Shown: piece by piece, positions 43,208 to 51,918 of the stretch
Layout of the letters: every line of letters begins with the position of its first letter
Position numbering within the stretch: position 1 is the first letter of the stretch
Origin: Streptomyces sp. BA2
GTDB lineage: Bacteria > Actinomycetota > Actinomycetes > Streptomycetales > Streptomycetaceae
Direction of reading: 5' to 3'
Assembly: GCF_009769735.1 (NCBI RefSeq)
Contig: NZ_WSRO01000001.1
Span: 1-64,000, forward strand
Length of the DNA stretch: 64,000 nt
Notes under the pieces: generated by a model
Told to the model about the DNA's origin: nothing
What the model saw: only the letters and a program-made list of their open reading frames with translations
Databases searched by the model: none
Made by a program: the position numbers and the translations under genes

Positions 43208-43848
43208 CACCCAAGATGACCGGTTCACGGCCTGCTGCGCGTGGGCCGTGGCTGTTGCTGGCCTGCAGCCTGGCCCTGGCCGTCTGCGGATATCTCCTCC
43301 TGTTCGGCGGCCAGAGCACCGCTTCCTCCGACGTGGCCGCCGGATCGGCGCCGCACTCGCAGGAGCCACCGCAGCCGCGTCTTCCCAAGCAGCCTTCCCA
43401 GGACACCCCGGCGCCCCAGCCGTCCGTCTCGTCCACTCCCCCGCCGCCGCGTGGTGAGGGACGCGCAGCGGACCGGCAGGTTCAGCAGCTCTTGGAGAAG
43501 GCCTGGCCTGCGGACCTGCCGGCCGCGCAGGAGCGGCAGCTGCGTAAGAAGGGCGCGCTGTTGTTGTACGCGGACGCCACCGGCGTGGGACGTGACCGGT
43601 TCCCCGAGATCTTCGGCAGGCGTCCGGCACAGCAGGTGGCGCCCGCGTTCAGCCGCTTGCGTATCCAGGCCGCCATCGCCCGGCAAGACAAGGACGCCAA
43701 GACCAGCAGCGGGCGGGCGGTGGTGCATCTGGTGTGGGCCGCGGCCGACCGCGGGGGCACCTACACCGACGGCCGCATCAGCGACCTGTACTTCCACCGT
43801 CCGAGAGGAGGCGCACCGTGGACAGCTCTGCCCCTGAACCCCTCCTGA
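43204..43848 (+). CDS. membrane-anchored transfer-operon protein, 214 aa
   Basis: ATG 43204 (ATGA overlap). One N-terminal helix (RGPWLLLACSLALAVCGYLL), a long Ser/Pro/Gln linker (residues 45-85), then an extracellular domain of about 125 residues (RQVQQLLEKAWPADLPAAQE, KKGALLLYADATGVGRDRFP, VVHLVWAAADRGGTYTDGRI SDLYF). It may reach into the cell wall. No family recognised; extends 31 bp into the coupling-protein gene. Confidence 0.7.
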   Translation: MTPKMTGSRPAARGPWLLLACSLALAVCGYLLLFGGQSTASSDVAAGSAPHSQEPPQPRLPKQPSQDTPAPQPSVSSTPPPPRGEGRAADRQVQQLLEKAWPADLPAAQERQLRKKGALLLYADATGVGRDRFPEIFGRRPAQQVAPAFSRLRIQAAIARQDKDAKTSSGRAVVHLVWAAADRGGTYTDGRISDLYFHRPRGGAPWTALPLNPS

Positions 43849-46451
43849 GCGCCCTTACCGCTTCCCTCATCCCCTCAGTCGCCCGGGATCTGGCGGCCGC
43901 ACTGCTATGGGTGGCCGACCACTGGTATCTGCTCGCCGTGGTCCTGGCGGCCGCAGGCATCGGAGGGGAGTACCTGGTGCGCCACCTGGCCGCGAAGGCC
44001 TCCCAGGAACGCATGGCTCTGGAGTTCACCCCCGCCCCCCACTTCGACCCCAGTCACGAAGAGATCTTCCGCCGGGGAGTGGAACTGACGCGCGCCAGCA
44101 CGTCGCTGCCCTGGTGGGCGCCGCGCCGCAGCAAGGCGGTACGGATCCGGCTGCGCTCCGATGGCCATGCCCCCTTCTCCTACCGGCTCGAAGGGCCCGC
44201 CGGGGCGGAGCGCCTGCTGACCACCACGCCGTTCGGTCCCAGCGTGCGCGTAGCCAAGGCCAAGGCCCTGCGGGACACGCCGCGGCCGCATGAGGTGCGC
44301 GCCGAGTTCATCCTGCGCGGCAACCCGGTCGCTTCCCTGAGGGAGGTGCCACTGCAGCCCGATCCGCTGCAGCCGCTGGTCGACGCGGTCGCCGACCTGC
44401 GTGCCGACCTGGGCGACCTCGCCGAAATCTGCATTGACCTGCAGCGCGCCCCCAAATGGGCGCTGCGCGCACGGCGTTGGAAGCTGATGCAGCAGGCGCG
44501 CCGGGGCGAGCAGCGGGAAGCGGAGCGCACCACTCGGTGGATGAACCGCAGTGCCGATGACTCGTTCGTCGGGCAGCTCCAGCAGCTGCTCACCTCTCAA
44601 CGCGGCGGCTCAGCGCAGCTGGGGCGCCGGGGCATGGTGATGACGGCCCCGCCGGTGCGGGTGGACCGGGACAAGACGCTGGGCAAACTCGCCGAGGACG
44701 CCCATCTGGTGCGGGTGCAGATCCTGGCGCGCTGCGCCTCGAGCGTCGAGGGCCGCGCCCAGGCGCGCCTGGCGCGCGTCCAGGCCGGGCTCGATGTCTT
44801 CGGCGGCTCCGCCCGGTGGGCGATGCGTGGACTGCGCATCGGGCCCTGGCGGCTGGGCGCCGACCGGTGGCCGCACCGGGCACGCTTCGATCTGCGGTGG
44901 CGCACCGGGCAGTGCATGCCTCCGGCCGTGAACTGGGTAGGGTTGGAGGAGCTGTTGGGGCTGCTCAAGCCGCCCACCGTCTGGTGCCGGGTGCCGCTGC
45001 TGCCCGTTGATCTGCCGACCTTCGTCCACGGCAACCCCGATCTGCTGTTGCAGGGCTGGTATCGCGAGCCCGACGGGCGTCGGCGTCTGGTGGCCACTCA
45101 CGCCGAGCAGACTCTCTTTGAGATCGGCGTGGGCAAGGCCGGCGGCGGCAAGACGGAACGGGCGGCCGCCCAAGCGGTCGGCTACGCGCACGCCGGTGGC
45201 GGGCTGCTGTTCGTCGACCCCCACCACGACTCCTGGCGGCGCGTGGCGCCCTTCCTCGCCCACCAGCCGATCATGGACCGGATCGCGCGGATCGACCTCC
45301 GAGCGACGGGCCGCGGCTCCGACCCGCTGATCAGCGCGTGGAATCCGATCGGCATGCATCAGCCGCGCCAGGCCGCCCATGAAGTCGTCGAGGACGTCGT
45401 AGACGCGTTTGCCACCGCCTTCGGCTGGGATGATGCGAATGCGCCGCGGGCGATCGCGATCTTTACCCAGGCACTGACCGTGCTGACCGCACTCAACGAG
45501 CTGGCCTGCCGAAACGGACGCGGCCAGGACCAGGCCACGCTCTTCCACGTCCGATCGCTGCTAACTGATCCCGGCTTCCGCAGCAGTGCACTGGCCGCCA
45601 CCGAACCGGTCCTGGACGCGGACTCCCGCGCCTGGTGGCAGACCACCTTCCCCACCTTCCCGCCCGACTCCTTCAACGTGCTGCTCAACCCGCTCACCCG
45701 CCTGGCGGCCAACCCCATCACCCGCGCCTTCCTCGGCCAGCCCCAAGGGGTCTACAACATCCGCGCCGCCATGGACCGCCGGATGATCGTGTGGGTGAGC
45801 ACGGCGGGCAACGGCCCCACCGACCGGCTGCTGGTCGCGCTCCTCAACCGCGATCTGCTGCGGGCCGGGCGCTCCCGGGTCGACATCGCCGAGGACCAGC
45901 GGGTGCCCTTCCGCGGCTACTTGGATGAGCTCATCACCCTGGCCACCTCCGGCGCCGACTCCATCGCGAGCATGTTCGAGGACTTCCGCAAGTTCAAGAT
46001 CCGGCTGCATGCGCTGACCCAGCTCCTCGCCCGGCTCCCCCTCCCGGTGCGTCAATCGCTGGTGCAGAACGCCTCCACGCTGTCGACTACCCGAGGCTCC
46101 AGGGCGGCGGTCAGCCCCGTCACCGAGGAGTGGGGGGAGCGGCCCAGCGCCGCCCAAGTCGCCCATCTCGACCAGTTCGACCACTACAGCTCATTCACCA
46201 TCGACGGTCGCTTGGTCGGCCCGGTGCTGGTCCAAGGTCCGCATCTGGATGAGTTGTTCGCCGAGCAGTACCGGCCCGGTCACGTCGCCGCCCTGGAACA
46301 GGCCGCCGACCGCAATGCCCAGGCCCGTCCCCTCAGCCAGCTGACCGCCTCCGCGGCGGATCAATTGGATCGGGTCCGTGCCTTCCTGCACGACCATCTC
46401 GCCACCCACGCGCGCCCTGTCGCTCTCACCAAGACAAGGGACTACCAGTGA
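43818..46451 (+). CDS. VirD4/TraD-like conjugative coupling ATPase, 877 aa
   Basis: GTG 43818 chosen for CGAGAGGAGGCGCACC upstream; overlaps the previous gene by 31 bp. Two N-terminal membrane helices near residues 15-55 (LWVADHWYLLAVVLAAAGIG). Motor domain: Walker A GVGKAGGGKTERAA near 437, Walker B-like GGLLFVDPHHDSW near 463, ASMFEDFRKFKIRLHALTQL and NASTLSTTRGS near 730-760. Family role: docks DNA-protein substrate to the T4SS and pumps DNA. The relaxase it would serve is not in this window. Part of its 3' half is duplicated downstream. Confidence 0.88.
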   Translation: MDSSAPEPLLSALTASLIPSVARDLAAALLWVADHWYLLAVVLAAAGIGGEYLVRHLAAKASQERMALEFTPAPHFDPSHEEIFRRGVELTRASTSLPWWAPRRSKAVRIRLRSDGHAPFSYRLEGPAGAERLLTTTPFGPSVRVAKAKALRDTPRPHEVRAEFILRGNPVASLREVPLQPDPLQPLVDAVADLRADLGDLAEICIDLQRAPKWALRARRWKLMQQARRGEQREAERTTRWMNRSADDSFVGQLQQLLTSQRGGSAQLGRRGMVMTAPPVRVDRDKTLGKLAEDAHLVRVQILARCASSVEGRAQARLARVQAGLDVFGGSARWAMRGLRIGPWRLGADRWPHRARFDLRWRTGQCMPPAVNWVGLEELLGLLKPPTVWCRVPLLPVDLPTFVHGNPDLLLQGWYREPDGRRRLVATHAEQTLFEIGVGKAGGGKTERAAAQAVGYAHAGGGLLFVDPHHDSWRRVAPFLAHQPIMDRIARIDLRATGRGSDPLISAWNPIGMHQPRQAAHEVVEDVVDAFATAFGWDDANAPRAIAIFTQALTVLTALNELACRNGRGQDQATLFHVRSLLTDPGFRSSALAATEPVLDADSRAWWQTTFPTFPPDSFNVLLNPLTRLAANPITRAFLGQPQGVYNIRAAMDRRMIVWVSTAGNGPTDRLLVALLNRDLLRAGRSRVDIAEDQRVPFRGYLDELITLATSGADSIASMFEDFRKFKIRLHALTQLLARLPLPVRQSLVQNASTLSTTRGSRAAVSPVTEEWGERPSAAQVAHLDQFDHYSSFTIDGRLVGPVLVQGPHLDELFAEQYRPGHVAALEQAADRNAQARPLSQLTASAADQLDRVRAFLHDHLATHARPVALTKTRDYQ

Positions 46452-46563
46452 CCAAGCCAGCGACCGCGAGCCCCCCCCCCCCCCGGCCCTCCACGCCCTG
46501 CTGCACCCCGAGGCGCCGTTCGCCTCTGCAGGCGTCTACCGGCCCTGGATATCGGGCGGTTGA
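46448..46563 (+). pseudogene. start of a further transfer-region gene, interrupted; 14-C tract
   Basis: GTG 46448 overlaps the coupling-gene stop and begins VTKPATASPPPP. After the C tract (46471-46484), another frame reads ALHALLHPEAPFASAGVYRP WISGG to TGA 46561-46563. One C more or less would join them. Similarity to anything downstream ends near 46563, where rearranged DNA begins. The homopolymer is a likely sequence-error or slippage site. Confidence 0.4.
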
Positions 46564-46729
46564 GTCAGAGGCGTGCCAACTTATCGACATCAGCGACGTG
46601 TTGTGACCAGATACGTACCAATTCCAGTGTGGGAAAGGAGGAAACAGTGTGGGCACGGGGAGTCATGGGTCGTAGGCCGGCCGTCACGCATATACATCAC
46701 CGCAGCTCGAACCAGCCGCGCACTCCCCA

Positions 46730-47386
46730 TCTCGTTTGGTCCATTGGGTCAGCACCGGAGGCAACGGACCCACCGATCGCCTCTTGGTCGCGCTCCTCAA
46801 CCGTGATCTGCTGCGCGCCGGCCGCTTCCGCGCAGACACCGCCGCAGAGCAGCGGGGGCCCTTCCGCGGCTACCTCGACGAACTCATCATCCTGGCAGGC
46901 GCCGGAGGCGACTCCATCGCCGCCATGTTCGAGGACTTCCGCAAATACAAGATCCAGCTACATGCGCTGACCCAACTCCTGGCCCGCCTACCCATCTCGG
47001 TCAGGCAATCCCTGGTGCAAAACGCCTCCACCCTCTCCACCACCCGCGGCTCCAAGGCCGCCATCACACCGATCACCGACGAGTAGGGCGAGAGGCCCAG
47101 CCCCGCGCAGGTCGCCGCCCTCGACCAGTACGACCTCTACACCTCATTCACCATCAACGGCTGCACCATCGGCCCCCTCCTCGAGGACGTCTTCACCGAA
47201 CAGCACCGCCCCAGCCAAGTCCACGCCCTGGAACGGGCCGCCGACCACAACGCCCAAGCCCAACCCCAAGACCAACTCACCGCATCCGCCGACGCCCAAC
47301 TCCAACGCCTTCGAACATTCCTGCGCGACATGACACCAGCAACGACCCGAGCCGACGCCCTCACCAAGAACAGGGACTACCAGTGA
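46730..47386 (+). pseudogene. partial duplicate of the VirD4-like gene (C-terminal quarter)
   Basis: Reads HWVSTGGNGPTDRLLVALLN RDLLRAGRFRADTA ... NASTLSTTRGSKAAITPITD E, then TAG (47084-47086) where the intact gene has Trp, then GERPSPAQVAALDQYDLYTS FTING ... ALTKNRDYQ and TGA. It aligns with residues about 650-877 of the intact gene, with many substitutions, so the duplication or acquisition is old or from a relative. No start or membrane part. Non-functional. Confidence 0.85.
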
Positions 47387-47620
47387 CCCCCTTCCTGCTC
47401 CTCAAGCAGAACGGCAACATTTTCACACCCCACCCTGCGAAGCGCTGCGGCAACAGCTGCTTGACTCGCTCTCCCAGCACCGAATCGCCACCATCGCTCA
47501 ACTCCATGAACCGCCGCGCCCCACAGCCAGACACCGGTACGTCTCGGAGCTCTTGAACCAGCTGCGCCGCGAGGGCCTCGTCGATTTCACCGTGCTGCCT
47601 CAATCCAACCGACCCGCAGG
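47383..47620 (+). pseudogene. replication-relaxation gene fragment
   Basis: GTG 47383 overlaps the duplicated stop. Coding shifts frame to LRQQLLDSLSQHRIATIAQL, then RHRYVSELLNQLRREGLVDF TVLPQSNR, matching the N-terminal winged helix of the intact protein at 22953-23945 (ALAQHRIATTGQLCQ, LNRLRSEGFVDCLGLPHANR). Sequence then switches abruptly to a recombinase C-terminus. Frameshifted and truncated. Confidence 0.7.
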
Positions 47621-48012
47621 CGCGGCACCCGGGTACGGCCGGGTTCGCTCGACGAGCGCTTCCAGCTCCTGGCCGAACGGGCGGGCGTGCCGTACATCGA
47701 CGGCAAACAAGTGTCCTCGCACTCGTGGCGAGCTGGAGCGAACGCCGACATGGCCGAGCGGGGAGTTCCGCTCGCCGAACGCAACAAGGCCGGACGGTGG
47801 GCCGACGGCTCCCCCACCGCAGACAGCGTCTACGACCGACGCACGGGGTCGGGGCACGCGACCCGCTCGACAAGGTCCCAGAGTTCGGCGGCCCGGCCCT
47901 CGCCGCCGTTGCTCATGCCCGCAATACGACGCGGTTTGGTAGGGACGATGCGGCAGCGTCACACGAAGGGGGCGCAGCCGAACAGTCTGATCACGACTTG
48001 GCGGACCAGTAG
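47621..48012 (+). pseudogene. tyrosine recombinase (integrase) C-terminal fragment
   Basis: GSLDERFQLLAERAGVPYID GKQVSSHSWRAGANADMAER is the HxxR region of a tyrosine recombinase, followed by KAGRWADGSPTADSVYDR with the nucleophile Tyr, and after a frameshift GARDPLDKVPEFGGPALAAV AHARN to TAG 48010-48012. Core-binding domain and first catalytic Arg are absent. The 3' end overlaps the convergent TrmO-like gene. Confidence 0.7.
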
Positions 48013-48470
48013 TCGGCGAGCATTTCGCCCGGCCACGTTGGTTCCCGCACGGTGCCGCGCGGACCCATCGTCTGGAAGTACGGCGACAGATCGTAAATCG
48101 TAGACCCGACTACTGCGTCCAGATCGGTCACGCGCAGCCGCAGTCCATCGATCGCCAGCAGCCGCGGAACGCTCTGGGCAAGCTGATTGGGGCGCCTGTG
48201 GTTGCGGTGCGCGAAGGTGCCTGTGGCTGGCCACAGGGGGTTCCCGCGTGGGCTACGCGCGTGGTACTCGACATCAGCTGGTGACGCCAGGTTGAAGTGC
48301 CACACCACCACCAAGTGGGAAAACTCCTCCAGGCCCTGCACAGAGTCGGAGGGGAACTTGGCCTCGTCGAGCTGGATCACAGACTCGACGCCGCCCCAGT
48401 AGTCGTCGGCCACCTCGGTTCGGCCCTCGACGACTTCCCCGATGGGCTCGATCTCCAACATCATGCTCAT
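47991..48470 (-). CDS. TrmO-like SAM-dependent methyltransferase, 159 aa
   Basis: Start at 48470 with AGCGGGAGGGC upstream. EIEPIGEVVEGRTEVADDYW GGVESVIQLDE, SVQGLEEFSHLVVVWHFNLA SPADVEYHARSPRGN, and FAHRNHRRPNQLAQSVPRLL AIDG match the TrmO beta-barrel family (UPF0066), which N6-methylates t6A in tRNA of E. coli. This short form lacks the C-terminal extension and may modify another substrate. It follows the regulator gene by 30 bp in the same operon. Confidence 0.8.
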   Translation of the reverse strand: MSMMLEIEPIGEVVEGRTEVADDYWGGVESVIQLDEAKFPSDSVQGLEEFSHLVVVWHFNLASPADVEYHARSPRGNPLWPATGTFAHRNHRRPNQLAQSVPRLLAIDGLRLRVTDLDAVVGSTIYDLSPYFQTMGPRGTVREPTWPGEMLADYWSAKS

Positions 48471-48500
48471 GCCCTCCCGCTATGCCTCAACCCACAGTGA

Positions 48501-49892
48501 TCAATCTACGTTGGTCAGGTACGCAGTCGCGCGGGCATTGAGAACTCCAACGGCGGGAATCCCACGCGCGCGATAGGGCGAGAGGAGACGGCGCATGTCG
48601 TCTACTGTTCCGCGAGCCCGGCCCGAGTAAATGCCGTCCTCCATCGCCTCCAGGACGTTGGTCCAGGTCGCGCAGGCCTCCTCAACACTGCCCTGCTTGA
48701 TCTGTGTAGCCCCCATATATCCAAGTGTGACCGCGTGGGTGCGACGAAACTGCGCTCCTCGGGTCCGGACAGATCGCTGGAACTCCTTGACCGCCCGCTT
48801 GGGGTCCCCGAGATCACGAAGAGTGCACGCCGTCTCATGGGCCAGGGAGGCCTCACCGAAGAAGAAGGTGCGATCCGGCTCCCGAATCCCTTCACGCGCC
48901 ATCGTCAAGTCGTCCTCAGCCCGTACGAGCGCCTGTACTGCCTCCTTGTTGCGCTTGTTCGCCGCGAGGGCGCGAGCGTGAACCACGCCGAGCAGCGCCC
49001 GCTCTCGCGGGGTCGCGGAGACGTACCGCTCCCCATGTACCGACGCCTGAGCGAGCTGTAGCGCTTTGCCCCGCAGTCCCATGTCGAGCGCCTGGTGTGC
49101 CATGGCCCGCATGATGTGCCCGCTGAGCGGGGCATCACCGGCGCGGGCGGCAAGCTTCAGCGCCGTGTTGAAGCGTTGCAGTGCTGCCGCATGCTCGCCG
49201 TTGTCAAAGCTCATCCAGCCGGACAGGTATGCGAGCTCGGCCGAGGCTGCGAACATTGCGCGCCGCGTCGAATCATCAGGGAAGCGCCCGTTGAGGAAGC
49301 GCGGAATCTCTAGGTGGAGATACTCGTCGAGGGCACTTCGCCCGTGGCCACCACCGCGTTTCTGGTCCATCCGGGAGAACGCGAGCGTCAGCTCCTGCAC
49401 TGTTTCCACGTCACCGCGGCCGACTCTCTTGCCCGCCAAGGAGCGTTCCTCGGGTGGCTGTGCCATGGCCCGCCACCACGTTTCGTCAGGCAATATCAGA
49501 GACATGGCGGAGTAGACCCCGCCCGCGAGTAGCCGTCGCCGCTTCGCGTCCACACCACTCCCCAAGGCGTTCAGCGCGATCAGCGGATCGACGCTCCAAT
49601 CCAGCGCCCGCTGCGCTGGCGCATCGGGAACTGCGAACCCGGCTTCTTGCGGCGTGACTTCACGCTTCAAGCGACGGGACAGTGCCTGGCACAAGACTAT
49701 GGGTGCGACTCCAGTCGCCTTAGTGCCCCCTACCCACATGCTCACGTGGGATGGCCCGATCTTGGAGTTTTCTCGCACATCGTCGCCGAGCGTCTCAGCA
49801 GCCACACGGTTGTATGCGCTCGCGGCTTGCACCCGTGACCAGCGAGCTTCTTCAAGTAGCGCGGTCAGTCGTTCGTTCTTCTCGCGCGCCAT
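48501..49892 (-). CDS. XRE-like transcriptional regulator with TPR C-terminus, 463 aa
   Basis: Start at 49892 (MAREKNERLTALLEEARWSR V). N-terminal HTH-like domain, residues 5-85 (VQAASAYNRVAAETLG; IGPSHVSMWVGGTKATGVAP, ALSRRLKREVTP). The rest is helical TPR-type: LAYLSGWMSFDNGEHAAALQ, KLAARAGDAPLSGHIMRAMA HQ, ETACTLRDLGDPKRAVKEFQ. Streptomyces regulators of this type respond to unknown signals. Two copies of a putative operator lie in its divergent intergenic region, so it may control both itself/TrmO-like and the 50154-57469 genes. Confidence 0.75.
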   Translation of the reverse strand: MAREKNERLTALLEEARWSRVQAASAYNRVAAETLGDDVRENSKIGPSHVSMWVGGTKATGVAPIVLCQALSRRLKREVTPQEAGFAVPDAPAQRALDWSVDPLIALNALGSGVDAKRRRLLAGGVYSAMSLILPDETWWRAMAQPPEERSLAGKRVGRGDVETVQELTLAFSRMDQKRGGGHGRSALDEYLHLEIPRFLNGRFPDDSTRRAMFAASAELAYLSGWMSFDNGEHAAALQRFNTALKLAARAGDAPLSGHIMRAMAHQALDMGLRGKALQLAQASVHGERYVSATPRERALLGVVHARALAANKRNKEAVQALVRAEDDLTMAREGIREPDRTFFFGEASLAHETACTLRDLGDPKRAVKEFQRSVRTRGAQFRRTHAVTLGYMGATQIKQGSVEEACATWTNVLEAMEDGIYSGRARGTVDDMRRLLSPYRARGIPAVGVLNARATAYLTNVD

Positions 49893-49914
49893 AGTGCGCC
49901 CCCGCCAACGGAAA

Positions 49915-49936
49915 TGATCTTTGATCAGTTTGATCG
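49915..49936. promoter_or_regulatory. putative operator copy 1
   Basis: TGATCTTTGATC, two bases, then TTTGA; 18 of 22 bases match the copy at 50046. Located 23 bp upstream of the regulator start. Confidence 0.6.
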
Positions 49937-50045
49937 ACCTGTCACCCAGCGCAGCCGCGTGAGGTCATTCATACCAACGTAGTACCCAACTCCCCCTGCA
50001 TGTCAGGGAAGTGGCACGAAGCAACTCATCAGAGAACGACGTAAC

Positions 50046-50067
50046 TGATCTTTGATCGCTTTGACTG
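50046..50067. promoter_or_regulatory. putative operator copy 2
   Basis: Second copy of TGATCTTTGATC-N2-TTTGA, 86 bp upstream of the ATG at 50154. The same orientation as copy 1, 131 bp apart. Confidence 0.6.
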
Positions 50068-50153
50068 GGCCGAAGCCTCCGGCCCCATGTCGGCAGCGGA
50101 GTTTTGGCGGTTCGCTCTTTTAGCCAGCCACACCACGAGCGGGAGCGCCCCAC

Positions 50154-50720
50154 ATGAACTCCTTCACTGGCGACACCGTCAAGAGCCTTGGCGCTGCGCC
50201 CGGCATGCAGTCGAACCATGCAACCACCACGCTGCACGCTGCTGCGCACCCCTTCGTGACCGATACCCCGATGTGGCAGCGGTCCAAGTCCCTTGGACTG
50301 AGCGCGGCCAGCGGCTGGAGCACAAACGACCTCGCGGTAATGGCGGCCGGGAATGCACGGCTGCATACCCGCACGCTCCTCGCCATGGTGCGTTGGCCCG
50401 GAGAAATTAAGATGGCTGCGCGTGTGGCCGCTGTACTCGTCGACAACGCTGTCCGCCACGGCCGCACCGTTCCGGCCAGGACGAGTCTCGCCTTGATCGG
50501 CACGGGGCAACTCCTGATCGAGGTGGCGGACGGCAATCCGACTTTTCCGGGGTACTGCGAGGTCCTGAAGCGGCCGACCGAGCCCGAACGTCGCAGGCCC
50601 GGTCTGTGGCAGGTCCAGTACTTCGGCGCGAAGCTCACGTACGCGGTGCACGAGGACGGGGCGGGCAAGACGGTGCAGGCCGCGTTCCCGCCAGTGCCGA
50701 CCACTGCGAGAGGTCGGTGA
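50154..50720 (+). CDS. RsbW-like ATP-binding (HATPase) protein, 188 aa
   Basis: ATG 50154; upstream GAGCGCCCCACATGA context gives a weak ribosome binding site. N-terminal 75 residues are specific; then RVAAVLVDNAVRHGRTVP (N box) and LLIEVADGNPTFPG (G1), with the G2 box (RRPGLWQVQYFGAKLTYA) degenerate. Looks like a divergent anti-sigma-type HATPase. First gene of the rightward operon; stop overlaps the next start (GTGA). Streptomyces clusters often begin with such a gene beside an XRE/TPR regulator. Confidence 0.7.
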   Translation: MNSFTGDTVKSLGAAPGMQSNHATTTLHAAAHPFVTDTPMWQRSKSLGLSAASGWSTNDLAVMAAGNARLHTRTLLAMVRWPGEIKMAARVAAVLVDNAVRHGRTVPARTSLALIGTGQLLIEVADGNPTFPGYCEVLKRPTEPERRRPGLWQVQYFGAKLTYAVHEDGAGKTVQAAFPPVPTTARGR

Positions 50721-51181
50721 GCACCACCATGGCCAACCCGCAATCCACTGCGGCCGGTGCATGCGGTGCATCCGTGGTGAATGCCGCCATAGCCGACCCG
50801 AAGCCCGCCCAGCGCGACGGACAGTGGAACCCGCCTCTCCGCAGTGACCAGTTGCGGTTAGTTCGGGATCGACTCGTTGCCTGGACACCTCTCAACCTGG
50901 AAGTGATCTTCGACGACCTCGACGCAGCGATTGGTAGCCAGCCACCGACCGCGGCCACTATCGCGGCGCTGCTCGAGCGGCTTCGCGGCCACCTGAAGCG
51001 GCTCTGTGACATCGCTGTCGCTGACCCGAAGTTGAGTGGGCTTATCGAGCGAGGGCGCCTCGTCTGGGATGAACGTCTGCCGGCCGACTATCAGGACGCT
51101 GTCGGCCTCGCCCGGCGCTTGGCCTTCATGCTCGAAAGGCTGATCGAGGACTGCGCCATCGAGGGAGCCGACGATGCATGA
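50717..51181 (+). CDS. DUF6415-like protein, 154 aa
   Basis: GTG 50717 overlaps the previous stop. Helical protein: LRSDQLRLVRDRLVAWTPLN LEVIFDDLDAAIG, ATIAALLERLRGHLKRLCDI, GLARRLAFMLERLIEDCA. Pattern and neighbourhood (directly after an RsbW-like gene) match the DUF6415 proteins frequent in Streptomyces biosynthetic or regulatory clusters. Role unknown. Next gene starts 8 bp inside it. Confidence 0.6.
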   Translation: MSTTMANPQSTAAGACGASVVNAAIADPKPAQRDGQWNPPLRSDQLRLVRDRLVAWTPLNLEVIFDDLDAAIGSQPPTAATIAALLERLRGHLKRLCDIAVADPKLSGLIERGRLVWDERLPADYQDAVGLARRLAFMLERLIEDCAIEGADDA

Positions 51182-51656
51182 CCCTTCGATCGGCCAGCAT
51201 CCACCTGTGAGAGTCGTCGTGATACAGGCCCCGCGAAAGGCGTACGACTTCGAGTACTACGAGCAGCGGCTCGCCGACACGTGGCTCCTGGAGAAGAGCC
51301 TGGCCTTGCGCACGCTGCGCATGCCCTTCCTGGCGGTACCGGTCGGCGGCACGCGCCGCGGCGGCTACTACCCCGTGTCCTGCTTCTGCATCGCGCTCCG
51401 GGTCCGTGACGTCCTCCTGGGCCGGCACGGATTTCCTGATCCGCGCGTGAACTGGTCGACCGACCCGAATGCTCACGGCGTCGTCGAGTGGGGAGAAAGA
51501 CACCCTTGGCTCAGTGATGAGGACGTACTCGGGCGGTTCTACGGCTACAGCGATGCCGCCATCGCTCGCGACAAGACCCGCCGCGCAGACACTGCGCCCG
51601 CCCCCCAGACGCCCTGCTCGGTGTTCTACCCATTCCGCTCCCCCGCGGCTCAGTAA
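51174..51656 (+). CDS. hypothetical protein, 160 aa
   Basis: ATG 51174 overlaps the previous gene. VRVVVIQAPRKAYDFEYYEQ RLADTWLLEKSLALRTLRMP, CFCIALRVRDVLLGRHGFPD, HPWLSDEDVLGRFYGYSDAA. Soluble alpha/beta protein with no recognised family. Co-transcription with 50717 is near certain from the overlap. Confidence 0.65.
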   Translation: MHDPSIGQHPPVRVVVIQAPRKAYDFEYYEQRLADTWLLEKSLALRTLRMPFLAVPVGGTRRGGYYPVSCFCIALRVRDVLLGRHGFPDPRVNWSTDPNAHGVVEWGERHPWLSDEDVLGRFYGYSDAAIARDKTRRADTAPAPQTPCSVFYPFRSPAAQ

Positions 51657-51708
51657 GACACCGAGCAGGGCTCCAGCCTCCACACGTCTGAGAGGAAACG
51701 CAACGCAC

Positions 51709-51918
51709 ATGTGCCAGCACAAGCCCCCCTGCCCCACGGCCACCCAGCCGGATCGCGACGCCGCCCGGCCGGTGACGCGATACGACGTCGTGGGTTGTAC
51801 GCGGTTGTGCAACGGCGTCCTGCTCTTCGACGACACTGGCGAGCTGCTGCCGGATGGCTCGATAGTCGCTCCGCACCGCCCTCTCGGCCTGACGGGAGCA
51901 GCCTCATGCCCACCATGA
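51709..51918 (+). CDS. DUF5999-family small protein, 69 aa
   Basis: ATG 51709 after CTGAGAGGAAACGCAACGCAC. MCQHKPPCPTATQPDRDAAR, LCNGVLLFDDTGELLPDGS and IVAPHRPL are the hallmarks of DUF5999, a family of small Streptomyces proteins with an N-terminal C-x-H/C-rich motif. Overlaps the next start by 13 bp. Function unknown. Confidence 0.8.
   Translation: MCQHKPPCPTATQPDRDAARPVTRYDVVGCTRLCNGVLLFDDTGELLPDGSIVAPHRPLGLTGAASCPP

Noticed and set aside
47600..48012. Active integrase for the element
   Set aside because: Only the C-terminal catalytic part is present, frameshifted and without the first catalytic arginine, and no att repeats were found with the tRNA at 7868.
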